Shown: positions 20,901 to 35,200 of the stretch, piece by piece
Layout: every line of letters starts with the position of its first letter
Position numbering within the stretch: position 1 is the stretch's first letter
Source of the DNA: Liolophura sinensis
Lineage: Eukaryota; Mollusca; Polyplacophora; Chitonida; Chitonidae
Assembly: GCF_032854445.1 (NCBI RefSeq)
Contig: NC_088302.1
Span: forward strand, 682,001-746,000
DNA length: 64,000 nt
Direction: 5' to 3'
Made by a program: the position numbers and the translations under genes
The notes under the pieces: model-generated
The model's input: the letters and a program-made list of their open reading frames with translations, nothing else
Databases searched by the model: none
What the model was told of the DNA's origin: nothing

Positions 20901-23077
20901 AATATATCATATGTTTTACAATACCCGTCATTAATGTACTTCCAAACATGCACATTCAAACTTACCCGCAATCAGTGTGGGTTTGGTGAAGTGAGAGTAT
21001 AGGCCCATGACAACAGGGTCATACTGATAGTCAGGGTAGTGCCCTTCTCTACACACGACGTCTTCTTTAGGAAGGAACTGAAATGGAGTCAGCACCAAAT
21101 CATCTATAAAACAATTGATGTCTTCAATTTTAATTGATTTATTGATTTAAAAAAAAAATACTTAGTATTTTTACAAGCCTTCACAGCAGTCACCTTTTGG
21201 AAATCCTTTCAAACCCTACACATTCAGTACATACATGGAGGAGGTAGTAATCACAATGGGTCCATCAATGGTCAGACATACACTTGTTTGTACAGGTCTA
21301 TAAACTACACCAGCTTGTGCTGATCGCATCCCCAGCACTTGTAATATCTAGCATTTCCTAATGGGAAGGACAGTGAACTGAAATCTAACACATATCTGGG
21401 CACTTCACGCACACAAGGCCCTGGCAAGCAGACAAAGAGGTAAAAGAAAACATGGGAAGATATAGGGGAACAACACTGGATGACATTCTGAGAAGTACAG
21501 CTGATAAAATTATTATATGTTAGACAACAGAAAAATCTTCACGACATAATATATAAATTGTGCAAACTTTTGTTTGTGTTATTTCGACAATGTTTTCATC
21601 ACTGTGTGTGGGCATGAGTAAAACGGCAAATATCCGGATGTCTGCTGACTTGATTAATAGCATCTTTGGAGTGAAAATTCAAGAAAGCTTATTGCATGGT
21701 GTATACAAGTGGTATGTCCTGGATATCTAGCTATTGTGCCATACTCACAACTGTCATGACAGTGACAATTTACACCTGAAGCTTTTGTTTTCGAGCGCTA
21801 CGTCTGCGCCTTTGATTTGACATGTCATGTCACGGCACACAAACTGCTGTCAAAGCATCAATTTCTTCTTATTTAACAGGCATCTGGTTCTTCATACTTA
21901 TACCTTAATTTTGCTTTACTCAATAACCTTTCAAAACAAAACTGTTAACCACCTTTGTGTGTTGAGCTGTTCTTTAGCTTGGAATACTCAAGTAAGGTTT
22001 TTATATGATGTCATTTTCACAGCATGACTGAAGGGCTGTGTTTTTCTCAAGAATTATGAATCAAAGGTCAGTGCTACGACCTGCAAAATGTACACAAATC
22101 TGAGTATGTCTCGGCCTATGAACAGACCATACTGTAACAAAATGTGATTTTCAATGCACTGGTTGTGCAGTCTAAGGATGGTAGTGGTCTCAGCAGATCA
22201 GTAAATATAAGCCATCCTTGGACTCTACTTTTGGGCTAAGTGGGATCACACTGGGAGCCTATGGTTTGATGCACGAAACTATCACATAAATTGAATTTTA
22301 AAATACGCCTATTACCGGAGCTAAGGGTTTCTCCACCCGTATCTGGCAATCCGCCAAATAGTCAATCTGAATGCCAGCGTGCTGAGGCCTGGGGTGAAGT
22401 GGGTGCTGTTTTCCTTTCTTGCGTAAACCATGCCGGTGCCAATGACCCGCCACTCTAACACTCTCATCAAACTGTCCCTTCATCAGATAGTCACATTTTC
22501 CAGACATAGACAATCCACTCATCAATGTATGAAGAAGCTGTCCCACAAAACACTGTGCTTTGTGGCTACTGTGAAGCCAGGATTGTCCTGTTTTCTTTAA
22601 CCATTTCTCTCTATCAACGGCACCGTTCTCAAACAAAATTAGATCGATAATGGCTGGTCTTAAATTGTCCAGTTCCTTCTCTACATCCATTGTGTTGTAC
22701 AGATCCGGCAAACCCTTGATTAGATGTGTTTTTGTTACGTACTGCTGGTAAGGAAGCATATACGGCTCGTTTGTCATCGCTTGTATATTCCAAATGTGCC
22801 TTTCAGGAATTTCACACAGTCTTTTCAATCGATCTTTGAGACTCGTTGTCTTTCGGATTTCGTCCATTCCGTCCTGCCATTCCCAGGCGACTGTGGGAGC
22901 CATATATCCCCACTCACCGGGCGGATACCGGGGTTTGATCGGTGGATAGTGAACTTCTTTGTCAACCTGTACCACTTGTGTTGAGAAAAAACATGATGTC
23001 GAATGCTTTTGAAGCGGCTTGAGGCGCGAAAGTCTCCCATGAACTTTCTGGCACCGGCTCCACATGACCGCCGCCAT
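17969..23077 (-). CDS. MRPS30: Mitochondrial ribosomal protein S30 (mL65/PDCD9)
   Basis: Four exons on the minus strand: 23077 to about 22309, 21103-20966, 20281-20114 and 18354-17969 (stop). The last exon is diagnostic: NGKSFRFMAYQLNTLHLW, NPIRNICW and EVKGLNDDVLRIILRFLMN line up with the end of human MRPS30 (GKYFSFFCYQLNTL, NPRKNICW, DVKGFNDDVLLQIVHFLLN). The N terminus (MAAVMWSRCQKVHGRLSRL) is basic and lacks acidic residues, as in a mitochondrial targeting peptide. The product is a structural protein of the mitochondrial large subunit. Exons 2-4 join in phase. The exon 1 donor is unclear: the obvious GT sites after 22316 and 22307 leave the wrong phase for exon 2, whereas ending at 22309 (a GC dinucleotide) keeps frame and gives ~486 residues; a missed small exon is possible. 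The intron after exon 3 is filled with copies of that exon's end. The gene is head to head with GALK2. Confidence 0.93.
18480..20190 (-). repeat. 63/77 bp array of the MRPS30 exon 3 end plus donor
   Basis: Read on the minus strand each unit runs 'gatatcagaactggctacag' ... 'ctggctcattaccaag' and then GTAAGTGAGG or GTATGTGAGG. The exon itself (to 20114) has 'gatatcataactggctatgg' ... 'ctggctcattaccaag'. So each unit is the last ~70 coding bases plus ~10 intron bases. Near the exon the units are 77 or 63 bp long. I count about 24 extra copies, progressively diverged and shortened away from the exon. Almost all lie in the intron between exons 3 and 4. Many still read as GILAAFSWQLSLAHYQ-like peptides. 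Confidence 0.92.
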
Positions 23078-23240
23078 CTTGTGTGTATTGGGTTGACATG
23101 AAATTCTGAACCGAGATCCAGTTTTAGCAGACGCCGTGTCACGTGATAAGAACGTAAGGTCACTGGGTCACCTCAAGCCGCAAAGACGTGTCAGTTCTGT
23201 CACCCTGTCTTGAAACGAGTTGCAGGAACTATTCTAAAAG
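23078..23240. promoter_or_regulatory. Bidirectional MRPS30/GALK2 promoter
   Basis: Only 163 bases separate the start codons of MRPS30 (-) and GALK2 (+), so both promoters and 5' UTRs must lie here or overlap the genes. TCACGTGA at 23139-23146 is a palindromic E-box of the USF/MITF class. No TATA box is seen, as is common for housekeeping divergent promoters. Confidence 0.65.
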
Positions 23241-26200
23241 ATGTCGTCTGTTGACTGTCCCTCTGTCTTGCCTATACCAGACAGTAAGAAGGAAAGGTAC
23301 GTATTTAGGACGCCAGAAGATTGGTATTCTCCGGTAGGCTTTACCCAACATTGCTGGCGTGGCTACGGAAACTGGCCCAGTGTTAGTGACGCCTGGCGGC
23401 TGGTCCCAGTAGACATGCTGAGATGTCATTTGTGATTCTTCTATTTTGTATACTTTGTAAGAATTGAAATTTTCTGAAAATATCTGCCTATTCGAGGCAA
23501 ATATTTGTGTCTATTTTGTATTTGCTCTAGTTGTGTTGCAGCAACCTGCGGATGGTCGTGGGTTTCCCCCGGGCTCTGCCCGGTTTTCTCCCACCATAAT
23601 GCTGCCGCCGTCGTATAAGTGAAATATTCTTGAGTACGACGTAAAACACCAATCAAATGAATAAACAAATATTTGCTCTAGTTCAGTTAAATGAGGAGGC
23701 AGCTTATTTTGTGGCATTTGTAAAGACAAAGGTTGTTTCTTAACTAGCTCTTTATTGAACTTTTAAAATTCCTTTTATGATGTGTCAGTGATTCTGTAAT
23801 GCCGTAATGTCTTTGATGTCACATGTCATTATTATGAGGTGAGAAAGGTTTTGACATCATTAGTATGACTTCATAGTCCTGCTGCCTTGTCCCTCATGTA
23901 CATGTTTTATGTTTTGCCTCAGTTCAATATTTATTTTACAAAGTGGAAAATCCAATCTGGCCATTTTGCAATGCCCTGAAATAGCAGGACATGCTAATCT
24001 TTGGTACTGATACCATGAATAGGATCTCTCTTATCACTGCTGCAAGTTTAAATTCATTCCTGACTTATGTTCAAGAAATGAAGTTGATATACAGTCCTAA
24101 TATATAGAAATGGGTATATACAATTGGCTTCTGTTATCAGGTGTGAGAAGTTAAAAGCAGCCTTCATTACCAAATATGGTCATCCTCCGACCTTCATTGC
24201 ACGGGCCAGTGGACGTGTTAACCTCATAGGTATGGCAGCAACAAAAATTAGTAGGAATTTCAAAGGGGACAAGGAAAAGTCATCATTTCAAACCATGCTC
24301 GACATTAGAAGCGAGAACAGGAAAGGATTCCTTTAAGTCTGGAAATTAAAGAGAATGAATCATCAGATGTTGCGGGAACCTCCATGTACATGTAGTGAGA
24401 GAATGAAACATCTGATGTTGTGGGAACCTCCATGTACATATAGTGAGAGAATGAAACATCTGATGTTGCCAGGACATCCATGTACATGTAGTGAGAGAAT
24501 GATACATCTGATGTTGCGGGAACCTCCATGTACATGTAGTGAGAGAATGATACATCAGATGTTGCCAGAACCTCCATGTACATGTAGTGAGAGAATGATA
24601 CATCTGATGTTGCCAGAACCTCCATGTACATGTAGTGAGAGAATGATACATCTGATGTTGCCAGAACCTCCATGTACATGTAGTGAGAGAATGATACATC
24701 AGGTGTTGCCAGAACCTCCATGTACATGTAGTGAGAGTATGATACATCAGATGTTGCCAGAACTTCCATGTACATGTAGTGAGAGAATGATATATCTGAT
24801 GTTGCCAGAACCTCCATGTACATGTAGTGAGAGAATGATACATCTGATGTTGCCAGAACCTCCATGTACATGTAGTGAGAAAATGATACATCAGATGTTG
24901 CCAGAACCTCCATTTGCATGTATTGAGAGAATGATACCTCTGATGTTGCCAGAACCTCCATGTACATGTAGTGAGAGAATGATACATCAGGTGTTGCGGG
25001 AACCTCCATGTACATGTAGTGAGAGAATGATACATCAGATGTTGCGGGAACCTCCATGTGCATGTAGTGAGAGAGTGAAACATCTGATGTTGCCAGAACC
25101 TCCATGTACATGTAGTGAGAGAATGATACATCTGATGTTGCGGGAACCTCCATGTACATGTAGTGTGAGAATGATACATCTAATGTTGTGGGAACCTCCA
25201 TGTACATGTAGTGAATGATATATCTGATGTTGCCAGAACCTCCATGTACATGTAGTGAGAGAATGATACATCAGATGATGTGGGAACCTCCATGTACATG
25301 TAGTGAGAGAATGGTACATCAGATGTTGCCAGAACCTTCATGTATATGTAGTGATTTTTTTCAACAAATTGTTCTATCCATATTGTGGGATCTTAAAGAT
25401 ATGCTTACAAGAACATTTTTTTAATGACCCTCGCAAATTTTAGAAGTCGTCTTTTGATGTAGTGTCTGTGAGGGAAAAATAAAAGAGTGGTCAACTGTGT
25501 AATCTCTAAAATTCAAGCCCTCATATTTTGAACATGTACAAGACTATATTAACCCTTTGACTTCTTTCTTTGTGATTGCATCACTGATGTACACAGTGTT
25601 ATACATGTAAACTAGTATTCAACCCTATGGTTTAATTTGTTTAATTTATTATGCTGTTTATGTCTGTGTAAATATTGTGCATACTTCTGTTTTCTAGGTG
25701 AACACATCGACTACCACGGCTATTCAGTGTTACCTATGGCAATAGAACAGGACATCTTGGCAGCTGTCTCTACAAATGATGAAGGCAAACTGAAACTGGC
25801 AAACACAAACCCAGGTTACAAGTAAGTTGTAGTACCCAGGGCAAACACAAACCCTGACTACAAGTAAGTTGTAGTACCCAGGGCAAACACAAACCCAGGT
25901 TACAAGTAAGTTGTAGTACCCAGGGCAAACACAAACCCAGGTTACAAGTAAGCTGTAGTACCCAGGGCAAACACAAACCCAGACTACAAGTAAGTTGTAG
26001 TACCCAGGGCAAACACAAACCCAGACTAAAAGTAGGCTGTAGTACTCAGGGCAAACACAAACCCAGGTTACAAGTAAGTTGTAGTACCCAGAGCAAACAC
26101 AAACCCAGACTACAAGTAAGCTGTAGTACCCAGGGCAAACACAAACCCAGGTTACAAGTAAGGTGTAGTACCCAGGGCAAACATAAACCCAGACTACAAG

Positions 26201-29200
26201 TAATTTGTAGTACCCAGGGCAAACACAAACCCAGGTTACAAGTAAGCTGTAGTACCCAGGGCAAACACAAACCCAGACTACAAGTAAGTTGTAATACCCA
26301 GGGCAAACACAAACCCAGACTAAAAGTAGGCTGTAGTACTCAGGGCAAACACAAACCCAGGTTACAAGTAAGTTGTAGTACCCAGAGCAAACACAAACCC
26401 TGACTACAAGTAAGCTGTAGTACCCAGGGCAAACACAAACCCAGGTTACAAGTAAGGTGTAGTACCCAGGGCAAACACAAACCCAGACTACAAGTAAGTT
26501 GTAGTACCCAGGGCAAACACAAACCCAGACTACAAGTAAGCTGTAGTACCCAGGGCAAACACAAACCCTGACTACAAGTAAGCTGTAGTATCCAGGGCAA
26601 ACACAAACCCAGACTACAAGTAAGTTGTAGTACCCAGGGCAAACACAAACCCTGACTACAAGTAAGTTGTAGTACCCAGGGCAAACACAAACCCAGGTTA
26701 CAAGTAAGCTGTAGTATCCAGGGCAAACACAAACCCAGACTACAAGTAAGTTGTAGTACCCAGGGCAAACACAAACCCTGACTACAAGTAAGTTGTAGTA
26801 CCCAGGGCAAACACAGACCCAGGTTACAAGTAAGTTGTAGTACCCAGGGCAAACACAAACCCAGGTTACAAGTAAGTTGTAGTACCCAGGGCAAACACAA
26901 ACCCTGACTACAAGTAAGTTGTAGTACCCAGGGCAAACACAAACCCAGGTTACAAGTAAGTTGTAGTACCCAGGGCAAACACAAACCCTGACTACAAGTA
27001 AGTTGTAGTACCCAGGGCAAACACAAACCCAGGTTACAAGTAAGTTGTAGTACCCAGGGCAAACACAAACCCAGACTACAAGTAAGTTGTAGTACCCAGG
27101 GCAAACACAAACCCAGGTTACAAGTAAGTTGTAGTACCCAGGGCAAACACAAACCCTGACTACAAGTAAGTTGTAGTACCCAGGGCAAACACAAACCCCG
27201 GTTACAAGTAAGTTGTAGTACCCAGAGCAAACACAAACCCAGACTACAAGTAAGTTGTAATACCCAGGGCAAACACAGACCCAGACTACAAGTAAGTTGT
27301 AGTACCCAGGGCAAACACAAACCCTGACTACAAGTAAGCTGTAGTACCCAGGGCAAACACAAACCCAGACTACAAGTAAGTTGTAGTACCCAGGGCAAAC
27401 ACAAACCCAGACTACAAGTAAGTTGTAGTACCCAGGGCAAACACAGACCCAGGTTACAAGTAAGTTGTAGTACCCAAGGCAAACACAAACCCAGGTTACA
27501 AGTAAGTTGTAATACCCAAGGCAAACACAAACCCAGACTACAAGTAAGTTGTAGTACCCAGAGCAAACACAAACCCAGGTTACAAGTAAGCTGAAGTACC
27601 CAGGGTAAACACAAACCCAGACTACAAGTAAGCTGTAGTACCCAGGGCAAACACAAACCCAGGTTACAAGTAAGCTGAAGTACCCAGGGTAAACACAAAC
27701 CCAGACTACAAGTAAGCTGTAGTACTTAGGGTTAACACAAATCCAGACTACAAGTAAGCTGTAGTATCGAGGGCAAGCACCAATCCAGACTACAAGTAAG
27801 CTGTAGTACCCAGGGTAAGCACAAACCCTCACTACAAGTAAGATGTAGACTACAAGCTATAGACTACAGGTAGGCTGTAGTACTCAGGACAACCACAGAC
27901 CCAGGTTACAAGTAAGCTGTAGTATTCAGGGTAAACACAAACCCAGACTACAAGTAAGTTGTAGTACCCAGGGTAAGTACAAACCCTCACTACAAGTAAG
28001 CTGTAATACCCAGGACAACCACAGACCCAGGTTACAAGTAAGCTGTAGTATTCAGGGTAAACACAAACCCAGGTTACAAGTAAGCTGTAGTATTCAGGGT
28101 AAACACAAACCCAGGTTACAAGTAAGCTGTAGTACGTAGGGTAAATTTAAACCTGGACTATTGGCTGTAGCTGTTTAGTTTTACACTTTGTGATGATGAT
28201 GAAAGCTGTTGTTGATGAATGACCCCTTGTCACTTGTTTCAGGGATTTTGAAAGTAGCTCAAAGGAGAGCCCTATAGACAAGAACAACCCTTCCTGGGAG
28301 AAGTACTTCCTATGTGGTATGCGTGGTGTTGTGGAACACCTGGGTTTGGAGGAAGTGAAGGGTATGAGCTGTGTACTGGATGGCCTCATTCCTTCCTGTG
28401 CCGGCCTTTCTAGCTCTAGCGCACTTGTCTGCTGCGCTGCGCTCTGCACCATGCATGCCAACGCTCAGAGGCTATCTAAGGTACCCCAACAGCAGGGGAG
28501 TTAGATACTTCATCTGGCCTAGTTGTGATTGAGGTGGAGTGGACACTGTTTTATTATTGCGCCACATCCTAATACATTTATATGTACAGTATAGAAAATA
28601 ATGTGTAGGAAGCTTCAAATGGTAAGTAAAGAAAAGCTGGTAGTCCCAGCCTTGAGCCAGTTTTGTCACAATGTGTCTGTTTGTAGTAGGTCTGGCTTAG
28701 GGCAAAAGATAATTCTGGTGCTGTGTCACTAAGCTACAAAACAAGCTGGACACCCTTTCCAGTTAAGGTAGACACAGTGTCCACCACCATTTTTTTATTT
28801 AGTAGGCCATGAGAGCAAGTCTAGGTCATGAGTGTAGGTTGGAACCTAAATTTTGAACACATGACCTTTGGCAATGTTAGTAAATTGTAATCAGTAGGAT
28901 AATCAATTTTTAATCAGTAGGATAATACAAATTTCACAATCTTTTTGTATATGAAAGAGGACAATCAGTGTAATTTATGCATCTGTTTAATTATGTTTTA
29001 GAAAAAAGAATTCATTGGTTGGGTTGGCCACTTTCATGACTTCAAAAAAAGTACTGAAAATGGTATCAGTCTAGACAGAATTGATCAAACTGTGCTTCAT
29101 TAAACACCTTGCAAATTTAAAGAATAGTGAGGTCTGTGGTGCTGTACACTTGTTTATTGTGTGAGTAAAACACTTATTGTCCAATGGCATGTTTCAGACA

Positions 29201-32200
29201 GAGTTATCTGACCTTTGTGCGAGCTGTGAGCGCTACATTGGCACGGAGGGGGGAGGAATGGATCAAGCCATCTGCTTCTTGGCCAAACCAGGAATTGTAA
29301 GTCTAGTGCTGGAACCAGCTCCTTAGCTCTCTGAGAGACTGCTGATAGCTAATATTGCCTTAACTTTGAAGCCATTCTTATCCCATAATATGAACATTGA
29401 TAATCTTACTTGTACTCAAATAGGTTAGAGGTTGTTACAAACTAAATCTACTGTAAAGAAAACATTATTTTTCATGAATCCTCTAATATACAACTAAGCT
29501 TGATATGTAAATGTACAGGCATTGTTATTTCTTTGTTACATGTAATTTTGTCTCTTACACAGGCCAAGTTGATTGACTTCAAGCCTCTCAAGACAACAGA
29601 CATCAAGTTACCCGAGGGTGCTGTATTTGTGATCAGTAACAGCTGTGTTCAGATGAACAAGGCAGCCACAACTCACTTCAATGCCAGAGTAGTGGAGGGC
29701 AGGTTAGCGTGTCAGGTGAGAACTATTGAAACTTTTGACCAAATTTTACACTTTCTTCACAGTTGCTGACAGAAGAATAAATGTAGCGAAAACATAGCCA
29801 CTAGACTGGACATAGTTTCTCAATTCCACTTATTTTTACCAAGGTGCATTAGTAAAGAAGCCAATTGAAGATGACAAATAGTTCATTGTCTTAGTTGCTA
29901 AATCATGCCTTTCATCCATGAGGAGAAAGCTTTATTTGATGTTCAGTGTTTAAAATAAGGAGAAACATATTATGTGGAAGTGCATCTTATAATATTTGTT
30001 TTCAGTTAATAGCTAAAGGGAATGGCTTAGCCTGGCGTGATATGAAGCGCCTGAAGGATTTACAAGTCACCCTGGGGGTCAAACTGAGCGACATGCCAGA
30101 AGTGGTTAAGGCAGCCATACATCCTGAACCTTACACCAAAGATGAGCTGTGTGGAATTCTGGGAGTTTCAGCAGAAGAACTGGCTCAGACCAGCTTAAGT
30201 GCCAACACATCTGAAAGTAAGAGTTGTCATGGTGATTCATATTCCATGGGTTAAAAATGTTAGACCACATTTTAAGATCACTTCAGTGGGTGGAAATATT
30301 GCTGTCATATTTTTCTCTCCATGTTGAATGACAGATGACTTCTAATTGTTATTCTTGTGCCTCGAGTTGTGCTAGAAATGGTCCTCCGTGCATGTGATAC
30401 ACACCACAATAGATTGGATAAGGGGAGGTAACTGTTGTTGATGTTTGTTGACAGTGCAGAACTTCAACCTGTATGACAGAGCCATGCATGTGTACCAAGA
30501 AGCAGAAAGGGTGTACCAGTTCAAGGAGACATGTGAGAACAGCCCATCCAATGTGATGGAAGGGTTAGGTCAGCTGATGAGCGATAGTCACAGGAGCTGC
30601 CGAGACTTGTACCAGTGCAGCTGTCCTGAGCTGGATGATTTGGTGGAGACATGTCTGTAAGTAGACAATGCTAAGGTCAAGGTCATGATGTAGTGTCATA
30701 TGTACAGAGACTTGTACCAGTGCAGCTGTCCTCAGCTGGATGATTGGGTGGAGACATGTCTGTAAGTAGACAATGCTAAGGTCACGGTCATGATGTAGTG
30801 TCATATGTACAGAGACTTGTACTAGTGCAGCTGTCCTGAGCTGGATGATTGGGTGGAGACATGTCTGTAAGTAGACAATGCTAAGGTCACGGTCATGATG
30901 TAGTGTCATATGTACAGAGACTTGTACTAGTGCAGCTGTCCTGAGCTGGATGATTGGGTGGAGACATGTCTGTAAGTAGACAATGCTAAGGTCACGGTCA
31001 TGATGTAGTGTCATATGTACAGAGACTTGTACCAGTGCAGCTGTCCTGAGCTGGATGATTGGGTGGAGACATGTCTGTAAGTAGACAATGCTAAGGTCAC
31101 GGTCATGATGTAGTGTCATATGTACAGAGACTTGTACCAGTGCAGCTGTCCTCAGCTGGATGATTGGGTGGAGACATGTCTGTAAGTAGACAATGCTAAG
31201 GTCATGGTCATGATGTAGTGTCATATGTACAGAGACTTGTACCAGTGCAGCTGTCCTGAGCTGGATAATTGGGTGGAGACATGTCTGTAAGTAGACAATG
31301 CTAAGGTCACGGTCATGATGTAGTGTCATATGTACAGAGACTTGTACCAGTGCAGCTGTCCTGAGCTGGATAATTGGGTGGAGACATGTCTGTAAGTAGA
31401 CAATGCTAAGGTCACGGTCATGATGTAGTGTCATATGTACAGAGACTTGTACCAGTGCAGCTGTCCTCAGCTGGATGATTGGGTGGAGACATGTCTGTAA
31501 GTAGACAATGCTAAGGTCACAGCCATGATGTAGTGTCATATGTACAGAGACTTGTACCAGTGCAGCTGTCCTCAGCTGGATGATTGGGTGGAGACATGTC
31601 TGTAAGTAGACAATGCTAAGGTCATGGTCATGATGTAGTGTCATATGTACAGAGACTTGTACCAGTGCAGCTGTCCTCAGCTGGATGATTGGGTGGAGAC
31701 ATGTCTGTAAGTAGACAATGCTAAGGTCACGGTCATGATGTAGTGTCATATGTACAGAGACTTGTACCAGTGCAGCTGTCCTGAGCTGGATGATTTGGTG
31801 GAGACATGTCTGTAAGTAGACAATGCTAAGGTCACGGTCATGATGTAGTGTCATATGTACAGAGACTTGTACTAGTGCAGCTGTCCTCAGCTGGATGATT
31901 GGGTGGAGACATGTCTGTAAGTAGACAATGCTAAGGTCATGGTCATGATGTAGTGTCATATGTACAGAGACTTGTACTAGTGCAGCTGTCCTCAGCTGGA
32001 TGATTGGGTGGAGACATGTCTGTAAGTAGACAATGCTAAGGTCATGGTCATGATGTAGTGTCATATGTACAGAGACTTGTACCAGTGCAGCTGTCCTGAG
32101 CTGGATGATTGGGTGGAGACATGTCTGTAAGTAGACAATGCTAAGGTCACAGCCATGATGTAGTGTCATATGTACAGAGACTTGTACTAGTGCAGCTGTC

Positions 32201-35200
32201 CTGAGCTGGATGATTGGGTGGAGACATGTCTGTAAGTAGACAATGCTAAGGTCACGGTCATGATGTAGTGTCATATGTACAGAGACTTGTACTAGTGCAG
32301 CTGTCCTCAGCTGGATGATTGGGTGGAGACATCTCTGTAAGTAGACAATGCTAAGGTCACGGTCATGATGTAGTGTCATATGTACAGAGACTTGTACCAG
32401 TGCAGCTGTCCTGAGCTGGATGATTTGGTGGAGACATGTCTGTAAGTAGACAATGCTAAGGTCACGGTCATGATGTAGTGTCATATGTACAGAGACTTGT
32501 ACCAGTGCAGCTGTCCTCAGCTGGATGATTTGGTGGAAGCCATGTCTGTAAGTAGACAATGCTAAGGTCACGGTCATGATGTAGTGTCATATGTACAGAG
32601 ACTTGTACCAGTGCAGCTGTCCTGAGCTGTATGATTGGGTGGAGACATGTCTGTAAGTAGACAATGCTGAGGTCACGGTCATGATGTAGTGTCATATGTA
32701 CAGAGACTTGTACCAGTGCAGCTGTCCTCAGCTGGATGATTGGGTGGAGACATGTCTGTAAGTAGACAATGCTAAGGTCACAGCCATGATGTAGTGTCAT
32801 ATGTACAGAGACTTGTACCAGTGCAGCTGTCCTCAGCTGGATGATTGGGTGGAGACATGTCTGTAAGTAGACAATGCTAAGGTCATGGTCATGATGTAGT
32901 GTCATATGTACAGAGACTTGTACCAGTGCAGCTGTCCTCAGCTGGATGATTGGGTGGAGACATGTCTGTAAGTAGACAATGCTAAGGTCACGGTCATGAT
33001 GTAGTGTCATATGTACAGAGACTTGTACCAGTGCAGCTGTCCTGAGCTGGATGATTTGGTGGAGACATGTCTGTAAGTAGACAATGCTAAGGTCACGGTC
33101 ATGATGTAGTGTCATATGTACAGAGACTTGTACTAGTGCAGCTGTCCTGAGCTGGATGATTGGGTGGAGACATGTCTGTAAGTAGACAATGCTAAGGTCA
33201 TGGTCATGATGTAGTGTCATATGTACAGAGACTTGTACTAGTGCAGCTGTCCTGAGCTGGATGATTGGGTGGAGACATGTCTGTAAGTAGACAATGCTAA
33301 GGTCATGGTCATGATGTAGTGTCATATGTACAGAGACTTGTACCAGTGCAGCTGTCCTCAGCTGGATGATTGGGTGGAGACATGTCTGTAAGTAGACAAT
33401 GCTAAGGTCATGGTCATGATGTAGTGTCATATGTACAGAGACTTGTACCAGTGCAGCTGTCCTCAGCTGGATGATTTGGTGGAGACATGTCTGTAAGTAG
33501 ACAATGCTAAGGTCACGGTCATGATGTAGTGTCATATGTACAGAGACTTGTACCAGTGCAGCTGTCCTCAGCTGGATGATTGGGTATAGACATGTCTGTA
33601 AGTAGACAATGCTAAGGTCACAGCCATGATGTAGTGTCATATGTACAGAGACTTGTACTAGTGCAGCTGTCCTCAGCTGGATGATTGGGTGGAGACATGT
33701 CTGTAAGTAGACAATGCTAAGGTCACGGTCATGATGTAGTGTCATGTACAGAGACTTGTACCAGTGCAGCTGTCCTGAGCTGGATGATTGGGTGGAGACA
33801 TGTCTGTAAGTAGACAATGCTAAGGTCACGGTCATGATGTAGTGTCATATGTACAGAGACTTGTACCAGTGCAGCTGTCCTCAGCTGGATGATTGGGTGG
33901 AGACATGTTTGTAAGTAGACAATGCTAAGGTCATGGTCATGATGTAGTGTCATATGTACAGAGACTTGTACCAGTGCAGCTGTCCTCAGCTGGATGATTG
34001 GGTGGAGACATGTCTGTAAGTAGACAATGCTAAGGTCACAGCCATGATGTAGTGTCATATGTACAGAGACTTGTACCAGTGCAGCTGTCCTCAGCTGGAT
34101 GATTGGGTGGAGACATGTCTGTAAGTAGACAATGCTAAGGTCACAGTCATGATGTAGTGTCATATGTACAGAGACTTGTACCAGTGCAGCTGTCCTGAGC
34201 TGGATGATTTGGTGGAGACATGTCTGTAAGTAGACAATGCTAAGGTCACAGTCATGATGTAGTGTCATATGTACATAGACTTGTACCAGTGCAGCTGTCC
34301 TCAGCTGGATGATTGGGTGGAGACATGTCTGTAAGTAGACAATGCTAAGGTCACAGTCATGATGTAGTGTCATATGTACATAGACTTGTACCAGTGTAGC
34401 TGTCCTGAGCTGGATGATTGGGTGGAGACATGTCTGTAAGTAGACAATGCTAAGGTCACAGCCATGATGTAGTGTCATATGTACAGAGACTTGTACTAGT
34501 GCAGCTGTCCTCAGCTGGATGATTGGGTGGAGACATGTCTGTAAGTAGACAATGCTAAGGTCACGGTCATGATGTAGTGTCATATGTACAGAGACTTGTA
34601 CCAGTGCAGCTGTCCTGAGCTGGATGATTGGGTGGAGACATGTCTGTAAGTAGACAATGCTAAGGTCACGGTCATGATGTAGTGTCATATGTACAGAGAC
34701 TTGTACCAGTGCAGCTGTCCTCAGCTGGATGATTGGGTGGAGACATGTTTGTAAGTAGACAATGCTAAGGTCATGGTCATGATGTAGTGTCATATGTACA
34801 GAGACTTGTACCAGTGCAGCTGTCCTGAGCTGGATGATTGGGTGGAGACATGTCTGTAAGTAGACAATGCTAAGGTCACAGCCATGATGTAGTGTCATAT
34901 GTACAGAGACTTGTACCAGTGCAGCTGTCCTCAGCTGGATGATTGGGTGGAGACATGTCTGTAAGTAGACAATGCTAAGGTCACAGTCATGATGTAGTGT
35001 CATATGTACAGAGACTTGTACCAGTGCAGCTGTCCTGAGCTGGATGATTGGGTGGAGACATGTCTGTAAGTAGACAATGCTAAGGTCACAGTCATGATTT
35101 AGTGTCATATGTACATAGACTTGTACCAGTGTAGCTGTCCTGAGCTGGATGATTGGGTGGAGACATGTCTGTAAGTAGACAATGCTAAGGTCACAGTCAT

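Noticed and set aside
24305-25319. CRISPR-like regular repeats
   Set aside because: The units are head-to-tail with no unique spacers, and this is an animal genome; plain minisatellite.
25730-27832. A 700-codon minus-strand frame in the 42 bp array
   Set aside because: The period of 42 keeps frames open; the array is made of GALK2 exon 3 and intron sequence read backwards, with no start context or family resemblance.
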